Shown here: positions 36,487 through 45,545 of the stretch, one piece after another | How positions within the stretch are numbered: position 1 is the first letter of the stretch | How the letters are laid out: each line of letters starts with the position of its first letter | Assembly: GCA_029688955.1 (NCBI GenBank) | Contig: JARUKZ010000003.1 | Location: forward strand, 62,001-126,000 | Source of the DNA: Chitinispirillales bacterium ANBcel5 | GTDB lineage: Bacteria; Fibrobacterota; Chitinivibrionia; Chitinivibrionales; Chitinispirillaceae | DNA length: 64,000 bases | Direction of reading: 5' to 3' | Program-made: the position numbers and the translations under genes | The notes under the pieces: model-generated | Database searches by the model: none | What the model was told of the DNA's origin: nothing | The model's input: only the letters and a program-made list of their open reading frames with translations

Positions 36487-36587
36487 ACCGCAATCAATAA
36501 TATTTTGATCTTTTAGGTAAATAAATGCTACAAAAAAAGAAACACCCTAACTGTAAGCAACCCTGTTATCATCAAGGAGGTTTTTGC

Positions 36588-37355
36588 ATGGGAAAATCTA
36601 TCATGAAAGCATCACTGTGGTCCATACGTTCCGTTTTTTCTATTTACAGTAAATTTATAGCCCTTGTTTTTGCCTTATTTTGTGTTGCAAGCGGTCAGGT
36701 ACAAAACAATAGTGGTACAGAGTCACAAAATGAAAAACCCAAAATCAGGGGACGGGCTTTAAGAGCTACCGATTCGACAGTTATCGCTAATACAAAAATT
36801 ATTTTGTCTTCCACAGCTGCGCCTCTATACGGTGTTTCTAATTATTATCCCAGAGATGAGGACTACTCATCAAATTTCTTTCACTTACCAATTGATTCAA
36901 CAAAGAGTGATGAAAATGGGTATTTTGAGCTAACCCTTGATTACTTTGATCGCCTTTCACAGATGGAATTTGTTGCAAAACTGGATGAATCTGAAGGAAA
37001 AGTTCTCTACGCAACAGACAATACCTTCATTTCTCCGATCGATCCAGACTCCGTATATACATTCTATTTATCCCCAAAAGGTAGAGTACCGGTTACTCGC
37101 CAGATAGAAAATCGCGGCAAAAGGCAGCTTCAGGTGAGCCGGGGCAGAACCATAAGCATTACAATTACCGACTGGAATGGTGCAAAAACGTCAGATATCT
37201 CTGTTATAGATCTCAAAGGGAATACTGTCGCCAGGTTGCAGGCTTCCGAAACGGGGGTCATATCCTGGGACACTCAGAACACTCCAGGAGGAGTCTATCT
37301 GCTCAGACTCAATAACAGTCTTCGGGATATCTATACGCGCATTGTGGTTAAATGA
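36588..37355 (+). CDS. Secreted protein with carboxypeptidase-regulatory-like domain and sorting module
   Basis: About 255 residues from ATG 36588, chosen because AAGGAGG lies 7 bases upstream and the signal peptide (SIYSKFIALVFALFCVASGQV) then sits near the N-terminus. The upstream ATG 36525 adds a Cys/His/Lys-rich stretch with no support. The middle (RGRALRATDSTVIANTKIILSST..., DENGYFELTLDYF) resembles a CarboxypepD regulatory/transthyretin-like beta-sandwich. The C-terminal 70 residues form a sorting-type module (RTISITITDWNGAKTSDISVIDLKGNTVARL...PGGVYLLRLN). Function is unknown; export to the surface is likely. A structured RNA element with a terminator lies just upstream and may regulate it. 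Confidence 0.75.
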   Translation: MGKSIMKASLWSIRSVFSIYSKFIALVFALFCVASGQVQNNSGTESQNEKPKIRGRALRATDSTVIANTKIILSSTAAPLYGVSNYYPRDEDYSSNFFHLPIDSTKSDENGYFELTLDYFDRLSQMEFVAKLDESEGKVLYATDNTFISPIDPDSVYTFYLSPKGRVPVTRQIENRGKRQLQVSRGRTISITITDWNGAKTSDISVIDLKGNTVARLQASETGVISWDTQNTPGGVYLLRLNNSLRDIYTRIVVK

Positions 37356-37513
37356 GTCTAATACCGGGCAGGTGTATAGTGTTCACATCAGACGCATGGA
37401 TCACCCGCGCACAATCATACTCCTGCAGTGAGTCGTGGTGTTGTTAGGCCCTTTAAGGATCCGTTTAAAGAATCTATGAAAAGCTCAGCACCAAGCTGTG
37501 ATTAAGAGGAAAC

Positions 37514-38074
37514 ATGAAAAGCGAAAAAGAAAAAATGCTCTCTGGTGAGCTCTACAGCGCTTTCGATGAGCAGCTGAGTGCTGATCGCAAAAAAGCCCGT
37601 ATGCTTCTTCACAGATTAAACTATCTTGACTATGGTAATGAATCCGCGACCAGCGGCATTTTAAAGGAGCTGATGCCTGACGCAGGTGAGGAGCTGTGGA
37701 TCGAGCCACCCTTCTATTGCGATTATGGCTACAATATTATCACCGGAAAGAATGTTTATTTCAACTTTAACTGCGTTTTGCTTAATGTAATGGAGATACG
37801 TATTGGGTCAAATGTTTTGTTTGGTCCCGGAGTTCATATTTACACTGCAACCCATCCCATCGATGCACAGGAGCGCAAGAAAGGCCTCGAGAGTGCTAAA
37901 CCCGTTACGATTGGTGATGATTGCTGGATTGGCGGAGGGGCTATTATTAATCCGGGATTATGTATCGGCAATCGGTGTGTGATTGGCTCAGGCGCAGTGG
38001 TAACAAAATCGGTCCCGGATGATACTATAGTAGTTGGAAACCCTGCAAAGCCAGTTGAGAAGAGAGATAGTTGA
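37514..38074 (+). CDS. Maltose/galactoside O-acetyltransferase-family protein
   Basis: A left-handed beta-helix acetyltransferase of 186 residues, resembling Maa/LacA/NodL. The N-terminal helical cap is MKSEKEKMLSGELYSAFDEQLSADRKKARMLLHRLNYLD. Hexapeptide repeats begin at GYNIITGKNVYFNFNC. The catalytic His lies in HIYTATHPIDAQERKKG, and the C-terminal coil has IGDDCWIGGGAIINPGLCIGNRCVIGSGAVVTKSVPDDTIVVGNPAKPV. It transfers acetyl from acetyl-CoA to a sugar hydroxyl; the physiological acceptor is unknown. Its start has GAGGAAAC upstream. It is convergent with the PIN-domain gene. Confidence 0.93.
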   Translation: MKSEKEKMLSGELYSAFDEQLSADRKKARMLLHRLNYLDYGNESATSGILKELMPDAGEELWIEPPFYCDYGYNIITGKNVYFNFNCVLLNVMEIRIGSNVLFGPGVHIYTATHPIDAQERKKGLESAKPVTIGDDCWIGGGAIINPGLCIGNRCVIGSGAVVTKSVPDDTIVVGNPAKPVEKRDS

Positions 38075-38110
38075 AAGACTTGTAAGCTGCACACACAGAC
38101 CCTTTAACTA

Positions 38111-38524
38111 TCAATAGTTATCCAAAAAGCGGGTGCTAAACTCTTGTGGGGAGAGGACTGTAACTTTTAGAGCTCTCCGTTTACCCAACAGGTGCATGTC
38201 GCTGCTTATAAGAGTCGAGTTGCTCTCAAAAGCTAAAGCTGCAAATTTTCGGTCTGCGGGATCTTCTATAGACACATAGTCTTCTTCATTTAATTTTTTC
38301 TCAAATTTTTTATCCCTTCGAAACAACCTTTCAACAGATTTGGATGATAGTAACGGAATCCGAGAAATCGTAAACACTATCTCATCTCTGGTCCGATCAT
38401 TCCAAACCATATTTACAGTGTTATCACCGATAGCCCTGACTATACGCGCCGAAGCGGAGTTGGCATTAAAAGCTGCAGCTACAAAAACGTTTGTATCAAC
38501 CACAACAGAGGCATTGGTATTCAT
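38111..38524 (-). CDS. PIN-domain protein (putative toxin nuclease)
   Basis: A 137-residue PIN-fold putative ribonuclease. MNTNASVVVDTNVFVAAAF carries the first conserved Asp (VxDTN), VWNDRTRDEIVFT the second acidic position (Glu), and VSIEDPADRKFAALAFESNSTLISSDMHLL the remaining acidic triad (D-P-x-D-x-x-F, S-D). This matches the putative toxin component group of PIN proteins. No normal antitoxin gene lies upstream; instead there is a 14-codon ORF whose stop overlaps this ATG (ATGA), and before that a DUF6328 gene. Either the antitoxin has been lost or the protein is not a TA toxin. Confidence 0.85.
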   Translation of the reverse strand: MNTNASVVVDTNVFVAAAFNANSASARIVRAIGDNTVNMVWNDRTRDEIVFTISRIPLLSSKSVERLFRRDKKFEKKLNEEDYVSIEDPADRKFAALAFESNSTLISSDMHLLGKRRALKVTVLSPQEFSTRFLDNY

Positions 38525-38565
38525 ACCAGTTTCCTTAAGCTGAGCTCAACCGCGCCCGTGTTCAT
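38521..38565 (-). CDS. 14-codon ORF linking DUF6328 and PIN genes
   Basis: ATG 38565 to TGA 38521 reads MNTGAVELSLRKLV. It overlaps both neighbours by ATGA junctions (CTATGA and GTATGA), so a ribosome could pass from the membrane protein gene to the PIN gene. It may be a coupling ORF, a relic of an antitoxin, or chance. Confidence 0.35.
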   Translation of the reverse strand: MNTGAVELSLRKLV

Positions 38566-39038
38566 AGTTGCGATTCTGAACTTTCTCCTGAACGATTGCG
38601 GTTACGAATCGGATGTAGATACCACAGCAAAAACACCAGAATCGCACCTGTTCCTGAAAACACTATCCCTACAGCCGTGCTGTTGAAAAGAAACCTGATG
38701 ACCACAAACAGGGCACAACAGGTTGAGAGTGCCAGAAATGACAATCCGTATAGAGTAGTCAGTATTCCATAGCGCAGCCTCCCTGTACGGTCATGCCTTC
38801 CCGCGAGCCTGTGATATGCAGCAGGAGCCAGAAAAAGAATGGTTGATGCTGCAATAGCCATGAGTGAAACAGTAAACACTACCTTCCCTAACAGGTCGAT
38901 AAGATGAAAACGTGCAGCAAAGGGCACGGTAAGCAAAAAGGCCAGCAGCACCTGAACACCGGGTATGATAGTCCGTAGCTCCTCTAAAAGCTCACGGTAC
39001 CGTTCTCGTTCTTCATTGGTTGGGCTATTATTGTTCAT
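38562..39038 (-). CDS. DUF6328 four-helix membrane protein
   Basis: A 158-residue inner-membrane protein. A charged N-terminus (NNNSPTNEERERYRELLEELRTIIPGVQVLLAFLLT) leads into four hydrophobic helices of about 20 residues: around 30-50, 57-77, 95-116 and 122-143. A basic tail, HPIRNRNRSGESSESQL, follows. The EL(R/L)xxxPGVQVLxAFLLTxPF motif is typical of DUF6328. Function is unknown. Its stop overlaps a 14-codon ORF that in turn overlaps the PIN gene start, so these genes are probably co-translated. The start ATG 39038 has no strong Shine-Dalgarno. Confidence 0.85.
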   Translation of the reverse strand: MNNNSPTNEERERYRELLEELRTIIPGVQVLLAFLLTVPFAARFHLIDLLGKVVFTVSLMAIAASTILFLAPAAYHRLAGRHDRTGRLRYGILTTLYGLSFLALSTCCALFVVIRFLFNSTAVGIVFSGTGAILVFLLWYLHPIRNRNRSGESSESQL

Positions 39039-39326
39039 TAACTATATCAGCACCTATCCATTGAAAGAGATTCGTTATTATCGGGTGAGATGAGGTACTT
39101 ATCCGTGATGATCTAAAGAACTCGGGGCAATCTTCATACCAAAAAGTCTTAACGAATTTTAGGCTAATCTCCAGTGATGCACTCAGAATAAATGCTTTTC
39201 CTTAGTGTTTTGTTTATATTAAGGTAACACTACAATTCCGAAAATAAGACAGAGCCGGTATAGAAGCTCCCGTATACAAATACTAAAGAGTCCTTTAAAG
39301 CGGCCTGAATTGAGAGGAGAGCTTAG

Positions 39327-41906
39327 ATGTATGCACGAAAAAGCATTGTAATCACTATTTTGATGCTGCTGTTCACTACTGTTTTCTCCCGTGAAGTTTG
39401 TGAGCTTGTTATCGAAAGCTGCCCTGAAGATTTTAGTGATGATACCATTTTTGTTTCGGAAAAAGTTGTAGCACTGTCTTCAAGTGTAAGAGCCTGTGAG
39501 TATTTAGAGGTTCTTGAAGATGTGTACACTGACCCGCCCTCCATCATGTTCGTTATCGATCATTCAACTTCCATGTACAGGGAGGGGTTTGATCCTCAGG
39601 GAAGCCGCTTTACGGTGACAACAGACTTAATTACCATGCTCTACCGTACGATTCCCAATGCTGAAATCGGTTTGGCTCCCTTTCGCAGGTTTCTGTTTTT
39701 CGATCACAGAAACTATGATTACATGGTAAACCTGCCACTTGGCAGACACCAGGAGGGGGCGTATATGCCTTTGTTAACACTCAATCAGAGGTACCCCTGT
39801 GGAAGGCTTGGCCATGAAATCCTGATCGACATACTTGAAACTGAAGTTACTGACGTAAACACAGGAACCGGCGAAACTTTTTACGATGTTGTGGATCTGG
39901 TATATCAGCCACTTTTTGATGCTCCTTTTGGTACCAATATCAACTCTGGTTTCGATGCAGCTAAAGATGCATTCAGTAATACCGACAACTCCAAGGAGAA
40001 CCATTTCATAATTTTTCTCTCCGATGGCGAGGCCAATCGTCCTCAGTACGGCAATCCCAGGGAATTTGTGGCAGGAACCGATGTACCAACCACTTTTACC
40101 GTCTTTTTCGCACCAGAGGGCAATGAGGCACCGGAGATGATTGTGGAGATGACCGAAAATGTCAGAAACAGCGGCTACACTCAAAATAATATACACAGTG
40201 ATCTCTGGACAATTCAAACTAACCATGACATCCTCTTAGATCTGTTACAAAATCAAATTCTTACGCCCATTCTAAAGTTGGTAACCGGAACTCCGGTTAC
40301 CATAGCTGTTAACAGAACTTTTTCCGATACCGTTGGCGATAGTTCCACCTTCATTTTCACACATCCTTTTCCGCTTCAGGATACTTCCACTCAAATTGAG
40401 ATGGTAATTGACTACGAAGTCAGGGATGATGATACCGGCCAGTCCGGTTCACTTCAAACAAAGACAGATTTTACTGTAATACGAAAACCGAACGCGCCAG
40501 TCCCCGATGGGTTCAGTCTTGTCTGTTGGGAGCGACCGGATCTGAGCCTTCGCTATAGAGAAGCAAGGGTAAATATTGTACACGAATATATGGATACGCT
40601 TGAGGTCGTTTTTGATCCGGGCAGTAAAGAGTTTGAAGAAGTAGGTATCGAGCTCTCCAACTTCGAGCAAAGAAACGATCTTGAGATGCTAAATCTCACT
40701 AGAGCGAATGATGGAACCTGGGTTGGAACTTTCGGTCGTGAAATCAGCGAAAATGCTCTCAGGGGCGACGGTACTCTTCAGCACAGAATTACAGACAGTA
40801 TTGTAGTCACCTACCGTAACCCCGAGATCCCCCTTGATACCATTCGGGTTTCGGTGCCTTTCAGGATGAGCAGGTTTGTTGAATCACTCAGTGCTGCCTA
40901 CTTTGATATCAATGCCGATGGGTTTATTGACAGTATATTTATTGGGCTCAGTGATCCCTTATCGGATGATGATCTTATGGATTATGTTGATCGGCTGCAA
41001 TTACCTGTCCATAGAATGTTTAGTGTAGATTCTGTTTCCACTGTAGCAGGAGGAATAGCCCTGCATGTAACGGAACAGGGTAGCACTATCCCCCAAACCA
41101 GTGTAACAGAATTTGACGTGATAACTGTAACGGGTGGTATGTCTGAAGGCGCGGGTTATATAAATCCTGCTGAACTGCCTGCACATGACAGTGTCGCACC
41201 TGTTATAACCGGGGCCAGGCTTTTGCAGGGCGTTAGGCAGGAGGATACACTGGTTGTAACCTTCTCGGAACACGTACGTGAAATTAACGATGATCAGCCA
41301 TTTCTTTTCTCCACCCCCTATGCTCAAAACTACAGGGCAGCTCTTTCCTTTTTAGATGGGGAAGGTGATCAGATGAGGTTTCTTGTAGAGGATATTAGAG
41401 GTGTGCAGGATATGACAAGCAACGATTCCATATGGATCAATTTTGAAGCTGGTGTAAGTGATCTGGTGGGTAATGCACAGCTTAACCCTCGAAATAGAAG
41501 AGCTCTTCTGGAAGTCATACCCCCTCCGTTTAATCTGGATGTAAAGGTTATCAATAACCCCATGGATCCGGCAAACTCTCCGATACCCGACTTTGTCAAA
41601 AATGTTCCTGGTTATAATGCAGGTCCCAGGGGTCTGGTTATAATTGTCGAACCTACCATTGATATAAGATTTGCTCTTGAAGGAACTGTTCATCTGTATG
41701 ATGTAGTTAAAAATCCGGTAGCCAAAATAGATGAAGGTAATGGTGCCTTTTTTGATGAGAACCAAAATAGGCTCTATTTTGTTTGGAATGGAAGAAATGA
41801 AAATGGAAGAAATGTTGGAACCGGGACCTATCAGGCTGTGATTAAGGTAACCGGCAGTGATACTGTTAAAGAGACTGTTACTGTGCGGGTTGGGGTGAGA
41901 CGGTGA
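39327..41906 (+). CDS. Secreted VWA-domain surface protein with FlgD-like C-terminus
   Basis: An 859-residue exported protein. Signal peptide: MYARKSIVITILMLLFTTVFS. The von Willebrand A domain covers about residues 70-310, with the MIDAS motif MFVIDHSTSM (D-x-S-x-S) and FIIFLSDGEANRP. The middle is beta-sandwich repeats, and the motif APVITGARLLQGVRQEDTLVVTFSEHVREI is a typical surface beta domain that also occurs in the 59604-64000 giant protein. The last 100 residues are FlgD-like (VTYL-type KNPVAKIDEG...FVWNGRNENGRNVGTGTYQAVIKVTG), matching the C-terminal module used by several exported proteins of this organism. Adhesion or surface display is an inference. A GNAT gene starts 11 bp after it. 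Confidence 0.85.
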   Translation: MYARKSIVITILMLLFTTVFSREVCELVIESCPEDFSDDTIFVSEKVVALSSSVRACEYLEVLEDVYTDPPSIMFVIDHSTSMYREGFDPQGSRFTVTTDLITMLYRTIPNAEIGLAPFRRFLFFDHRNYDYMVNLPLGRHQEGAYMPLLTLNQRYPCGRLGHEILIDILETEVTDVNTGTGETFYDVVDLVYQPLFDAPFGTNINSGFDAAKDAFSNTDNSKENHFIIFLSDGEANRPQYGNPREFVAGTDVPTTFTVFFAPEGNEAPEMIVEMTENVRNSGYTQNNIHSDLWTIQTNHDILLDLLQNQILTPILKLVTGTPVTIAVNRTFSDTVGDSSTFIFTHPFPLQDTSTQIEMVIDYEVRDDDTGQSGSLQTKTDFTVIRKPNAPVPDGFSLVCWERPDLSLRYREARVNIVHEYMDTLEVVFDPGSKEFEEVGIELSNFEQRNDLEMLNLTRANDGTWVGTFGREISENALRGDGTLQHRITDSIVVTYRNPEIPLDTIRVSVPFRMSRFVESLSAAYFDINADGFIDSIFIGLSDPLSDDDLMDYVDRLQLPVHRMFSVDSVSTVAGGIALHVTEQGSTIPQTSVTEFDVITVTGGMSEGAGYINPAELPAHDSVAPVITGARLLQGVRQEDTLVVTFSEHVREINDDQPFLFSTPYAQNYRAALSFLDGEGDQMRFLVEDIRGVQDMTSNDSIWINFEAGVSDLVGNAQLNPRNRRALLEVIPPPFNLDVKVINNPMDPANSPIPDFVKNVPGYNAGPRGLVIIVEPTIDIRFALEGTVHLYDVVKNPVAKIDEGNGAFFDENQNRLYFVWNGRNENGRNVGTGTYQAVIKVTGSDTVKETVTVRVGVRR

Positions 41907-41916
41907 GGTGTGGAAC

Positions 41917-42372
41917 ATGACTATGATGGTCAGACTAAGAGATGCATGCAGAGAAGATTATGAGTTTTTATACGACTTATTAAAATCGACCATGATGCAT
42001 TACTACAGCGAAGCTTTTGGTGATTGGGATGAAACACTGGAACGACAATATTTTGACGAAAGTTTTTCGAGGCATAAATACCAAATAATCATATATGATA
42101 ATTGCGACATCGGTTGTATCTCCCTCACTCAGAGTAATAAGGCACTGTTTATTAATGAGCTTCAGATTGTACCGCAATATCAGAACAGAAGCATTGGGAA
42201 ACAGGTTATGAAATCTGTTATCGAAGACTCCAACCGCTTATCTGTTCCTATTACACTTGAGGTCCTTAAAACAAACAATAGAGCTGAGGCATTTTACAGT
42301 CGTTTGGGATTTAAAAGAAACGGGCAAACCGAATCTCACTGGTTGATGTATAGGGGAGCTTGTGGGAAATAA
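41917..42372 (+). CDS. GNAT-family N-acetyltransferase
   Basis: A GNAT acetyltransferase of 151 residues from ATG 41917, which has GAGGTG six bases upstream; a GTG at 41908 is possible but weaker. LRDACREDYEFLYDLL is the N-terminal strand-helix, YDNCDIGCISLTQSNKALFINELQIVPQYQNRSIGKQVMKSVI contains the acetyl-CoA-binding Q/R-x-x-G-x-G/A-like loop (QNRSIGKQVM), and LEVLKTNNRAEAFYSRLGFKRNGQTESHWLM is the C-terminal NNRA-FY-LGF signature. Unlike the GNAT at 25470-26595 it is complete. The substrate is unknown. It follows the VWA gene closely and may be transcribed with it. Confidence 0.87.
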   Translation: MTMMVRLRDACREDYEFLYDLLKSTMMHYYSEAFGDWDETLERQYFDESFSRHKYQIIIYDNCDIGCISLTQSNKALFINELQIVPQYQNRSIGKQVMKSVIEDSNRLSVPITLEVLKTNNRAEAFYSRLGFKRNGQTESHWLMYRGACGK

Positions 42373-42394
42373 AGCGCTAATGACTGAAAAATGC

Positions 42395-43528
42395 TTAAAA
42401 CGCCACCTCTACTCTTGCCGAGTAGGTAAGATCTGGACCGGAAAATGCATCCCCATAAAAATCTCTATGCACTGCCTGAATGTAGCTTGTAAGGTTCACA
42501 TTTTGTAGAAGATTATAGCGCACAAGCAGTGTGCCCACAAGTCCGCGGCCATCAAAGTTATATAAAATATTACCGGAAAGACGCAACAGTTCATTCACAC
42601 TGTAAGATGCATTAAAAAAGAGATAATGAGTCCTAAAAAAGGGTGTTGGTAGTTCTGCTGTTACACTATCGGTGCTCAAAGAATCGGGATGGATCGTTAG
42701 GCCATTATACAAATACTCAAGCGAGAAAATAAGATTATTTCTCAAAAACGAGTAATCTGTACCGAACATGAATTCGAAATGAGAGCTTTTTAAAGCTTCC
42801 TCAAAATGAGTCACCATCTCGCCGTAAATACCAAAATGAACATCTCCCTTAAAAGCAAGACCCGCCACACCAGTTTGTGATCGGTGCCTGTAGATACCAA
42901 TAAGGTCCAAGTCAAAGCCCCTGAAGGTGGTAAAGTACTTTAGCGCCGAGGCATGTTCATTGTCTCCCACCGGTAATTCTGATATAAAATCAATTCCGGA
43001 GAGAATATTACGGGGAACCCTTACGCTTACCACATCGCTGCCTTTTCGCTTGAAATAGATATCCCTTATATCGATTGTTGAAAAAATATCCAGAGGCGAA
43101 AGAACCGCTCCTCTTCCAAAAGTGACTATCTGACGCCCAACAGCAATATCAGCAAATCTGGGGTAAAATGCCATATAAAGCTCTCTGAGATCAGCTACAA
43201 CCGGAGCTTCCCCAAGTGCGAGTGAGGAACCGGTCTGCTCTTCCATCTGTTTTACGAAAACATTGGCATAATCTCCATAGAGCATGTGAAAATCGGCTTC
43301 CAATCTGACCATTCCATATTCACGGTTGGTATTGTGCCCTCTGAGCTCAAGAGTGTTCATACCCGAAAACCTAATGTTTTTTTGTTCACCCCTGTAGTGA
43401 TTGGCAGAAAGAACAGAATAAAGCACACCACCCAGTTCAAATCCACCAAACGGACTGGAAGCTATAAGAGGAGACATTGAGAGAAGAATAAACACTGACA
43501 TACCCTTCATGGTAGCTAAAGCAGACAT
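42395..43528 (-). CDS. Outer-membrane beta-barrel protein of the LolCDE-like operon
   Basis: A 377-residue exported protein with signal MKGMSVFILLSMSPLIASS and alternating beta strands ending in an aromatic residue (SARVEVAF), as in barrel proteins. GYLYMAFYPRF-type strands and a conserved VGRQIVTFGRGAVLSPLDIFS segment resemble DUF1302/alginate-export-type porins (..GRQ.V.WG.G...SP.D.F). It is the last of five genes, 3 bp after the LolA-like gene, with GGAGGT bridging the junction. In analogous operons such a barrel accompanies an ABC exporter and a periplasmic LolA-fold carrier. The cargo is unknown; a lipid or lipoprotein path to the outer membrane is inferred. Confidence 0.75.
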   Translation of the reverse strand: MSALATMKGMSVFILLSMSPLIASSPFGGFELGGVLYSVLSANHYRGEQKNIRFSGMNTLELRGHNTNREYGMVRLEADFHMLYGDYANVFVKQMEEQTGSSLALGEAPVVADLRELYMAFYPRFADIAVGRQIVTFGRGAVLSPLDIFSTIDIRDIYFKRKGSDVVSVRVPRNILSGIDFISELPVGDNEHASALKYFTTFRGFDLDLIGIYRHRSQTGVAGLAFKGDVHFGIYGEMVTHFEEALKSSHFEFMFGTDYSFLRNNLIFSLEYLYNGLTIHPDSLSTDSVTAELPTPFFRTHYLFFNASYSVNELLRLSGNILYNFDGRGLVGTLLVRYNLLQNVNLTSYIQAVHRDFYGDAFSGPDLTYSARVEVAF

Positions 43529-43531
43529 TCC

Positions 43532-44266
43532 TTACCTCCGCAAATAGCGAATGGAAAATCTACTTTCATCCATTTCTTTATCAAAAACTACTTCATGCAT
43601 TTCAAAAACAGTTCTCGAGTCCTTTCGTAACTTGTTTACCATTTCCATTTTTACCGGAACGGTTCTTTCGCCAACCACTTTGACTTCCAGAAGATTGGCC
43701 TTTTTGAGCAATCTGCCGCTTCTGGCATACATCTTCTCTTTTACAGCAACGAATTTTTCTTTTTCGACCCACATTTTACGTTTGTAATAGGGTACATTTC
43801 TTACCTTTGCATCAAGTTGAATAATAAAGCATTTCCGTCCTTCAATGCTCTCCTCACCGATTACAGAGACGCTATATTTTTTTCTCAATTCATCTGACCT
43901 CAAAGCATCCTCATATGAAAGATCGCTGCCCATCATTCCTTCTTTAAGCATATGGCCCGAAATTCTCACAACATCTTTTTCGCTGGGAAAATAGATCCAA
44001 AGGTTATCGCCTATCATAAGGTATTTTGTTCCGCGATCTTCAGGGTTTGTAAACTCAACCATAGCTTTACGTTCTTCACCAGAGATCGCTTTTACTGTCA
44101 TCTCTTTTGTACGGGTCTCATTCCCGACTATGATTGTCATTGTAGCCCTGTACTGCATGGAAGAAAAGTTTCTGTTCTGGTCCATTTTTAGGAGTATCTC
44201 ATCACCACTCATGGAAAAGACCTGCACAGCACTAATCAGAGTAAGTATAACAGCTCTTAATTTCAT
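43532..44266 (-). CDS. LolA-like outer-membrane lipoprotein-sorting protein
   Basis: A 244-residue periplasmic protein from ATG 44266; AGGAGGAG precedes it and the signal MKLRAVILTLISAVQVFS follows. The earlier ATG at 44299 lies inside the permease gene and adds no signal. The half-barrel pattern is typical: SGDEILLKMDQNRNFSSMQYRATMTI, RKAMVEFTNPEDRGTKYLMIGDNLWIYFPSEKDVVRISG, GSDLSYED, RNVPYYKRKMWVEKEKFVAVKEKMYARSGRLLK. It belongs to the long LolA-like (PF17131-type) group found with FtsX-type ABC permeases. It probably carries a lipid or lipidated cargo between the membranes. Confidence 0.88.
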   Translation of the reverse strand: MKLRAVILTLISAVQVFSMSGDEILLKMDQNRNFSSMQYRATMTIIVGNETRTKEMTVKAISGEERKAMVEFTNPEDRGTKYLMIGDNLWIYFPSEKDVVRISGHMLKEGMMGSDLSYEDALRSDELRKKYSVSVIGEESIEGRKCFIIQLDAKVRNVPYYKRKMWVEKEKFVAVKEKMYARSGRLLKKANLLEVKVVGERTVPVKMEMVNKLRKDSRTVFEMHEVVFDKEMDESRFSIRYLRR

Positions 44267-44288
44267 CACTCCTCCTATTCTTATATTC

Positions 44289-45530
44289 TCAGTATGCACT
44301 CTTCATCGTTTCAACAGCACTCATTTTAGAAGCTCTCCTGGAAGGCCCCAAAGAGACAAGTGCGGATACCCCCACAGCAAGAAAGGCTACTTTAAAAAAA
44401 TTAGAAATCTCAATTGAAAAATAGATCACATTATCCAAAGGCATATTTAAAGAACCAGTAATGGACGAAAAGTCAACTCCGTTAAGATGCATCCATGTAA
44501 CAATCGATCCTCCCAAAATCATACCCATCACACTTCCAAGAAAGCCCATAATCGTCCCCTCGACCAAAAAGAGGGTAACAATTTCCTGGTGCTTTAAACC
44601 CATCGACTTTAAAATACCGATTTCTCTTCGCCTCTCCATAACTACCATCATCATTATGTTGCCGATGATAAAAGCCCCAAGCAGTGCCACCACGATGTAA
44701 ACAAGACTGTACATATTCTGGGCCATGGTGACATAATTTGCGTAATCCCCAATTTTAGTCCATGGAACAACAGACAGATCTTTGCGCCCAAGGCTCTTTT
44801 CAATTACCCCTGCCAGGAAATCGGCTTTTCTATAATCATTAAGCATGATTATAATCTGCTGAGTGCTATTGTCCATTTTTAAAAGAATTCTTGCGTCCTC
44901 TACATCCACCTGCATTACAGATTCATCAAGCATGTTTAAGCCGGTTTCAAACAAACCCGAAATGACAAACTTGCGCATATTGAGGGAATAATCACTTGCC
45001 TGAGTAACTACGCTTACACTGTCACCGACTTTGAATCCCATAGCGGTTGCAAGTTGTATTCCCAAAATCATGTCTCGTTCATTCTCCAGGTATCGTCCAC
45101 CGGGAATAATAGAACGGTCAAGCATCATTAGGTTTCTTTCTGTATCCGGATTCACACCAAGAACTACAGCACCTCTGTTATTGCCCTCATTTGACAAGAG
45201 CACCTGAACTTGCACACGCTCGGTAATCAGTTCAATGTAGGGTGAGATATCGGGATTGTTTTTTATGCTCTCTAAAACAGGCACATGGGAATCAATATTT
45301 TCTGTAACGGGTGCAAATGTTTGCTTTTCTTTAAACTCATCTGTGGAAATCCTTATATGGCCGGTTTGATTTTTAGTGTAATTTAGGACTATAGATGACA
45401 GAAAACCACCTAACATTCCCTGCATAACTAAAATAAGGGATACGGAAATAGCCACAGAAACTGCTGCGAGAAAAGTTCTGCGTCGGTTACGCATCACATT
45501 CCTTAATGCTAATTTTAGAATGTATACCAT
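44289..45530 (-). CDS. FtsX-type ABC permease (LolC/E-like), second copy
   Basis: A 413-residue inner-membrane permease with the LolCE/MacB topology: an N-terminal helix (LALRNVMRNRRRTFLAAVSVAISVSLILVM), a periplasmic domain of about 220 residues, and three C-terminal helices in the FtsX domain (LVYIVVALLGAFIIGNIMMMVVMERRREIGILKSMG; LFLVEGTIMGFLGSVMGMILG; FLAVGVSALVSLGPSRRASKM). The RRREIGILKSMGLK coupling helix contacts the ATPase. It lies 22 bp before the LolA-like gene and 15 bp after the other permease gene, so one operon. The pair probably acts as a heterodimer that extracts cargo from the inner membrane. Confidence 0.92.
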   Translation of the reverse strand: MVYILKLALRNVMRNRRRTFLAAVSVAISVSLILVMQGMLGGFLSSIVLNYTKNQTGHIRISTDEFKEKQTFAPVTENIDSHVPVLESIKNNPDISPYIELITERVQVQVLLSNEGNNRGAVVLGVNPDTERNLMMLDRSIIPGGRYLENERDMILGIQLATAMGFKVGDSVSVVTQASDYSLNMRKFVISGLFETGLNMLDESVMQVDVEDARILLKMDNSTQQIIIMLNDYRKADFLAGVIEKSLGRKDLSVVPWTKIGDYANYVTMAQNMYSLVYIVVALLGAFIIGNIMMMVVMERRREIGILKSMGLKHQEIVTLFLVEGTIMGFLGSVMGMILGGSIVTWMHLNGVDFSSITGSLNMPLDNVIYFSIEISNFFKVAFLAVGVSALVSLGPSRRASKMSAVETMKSAY

Positions 45531-45545
45531 TACACTATTCCTAAC

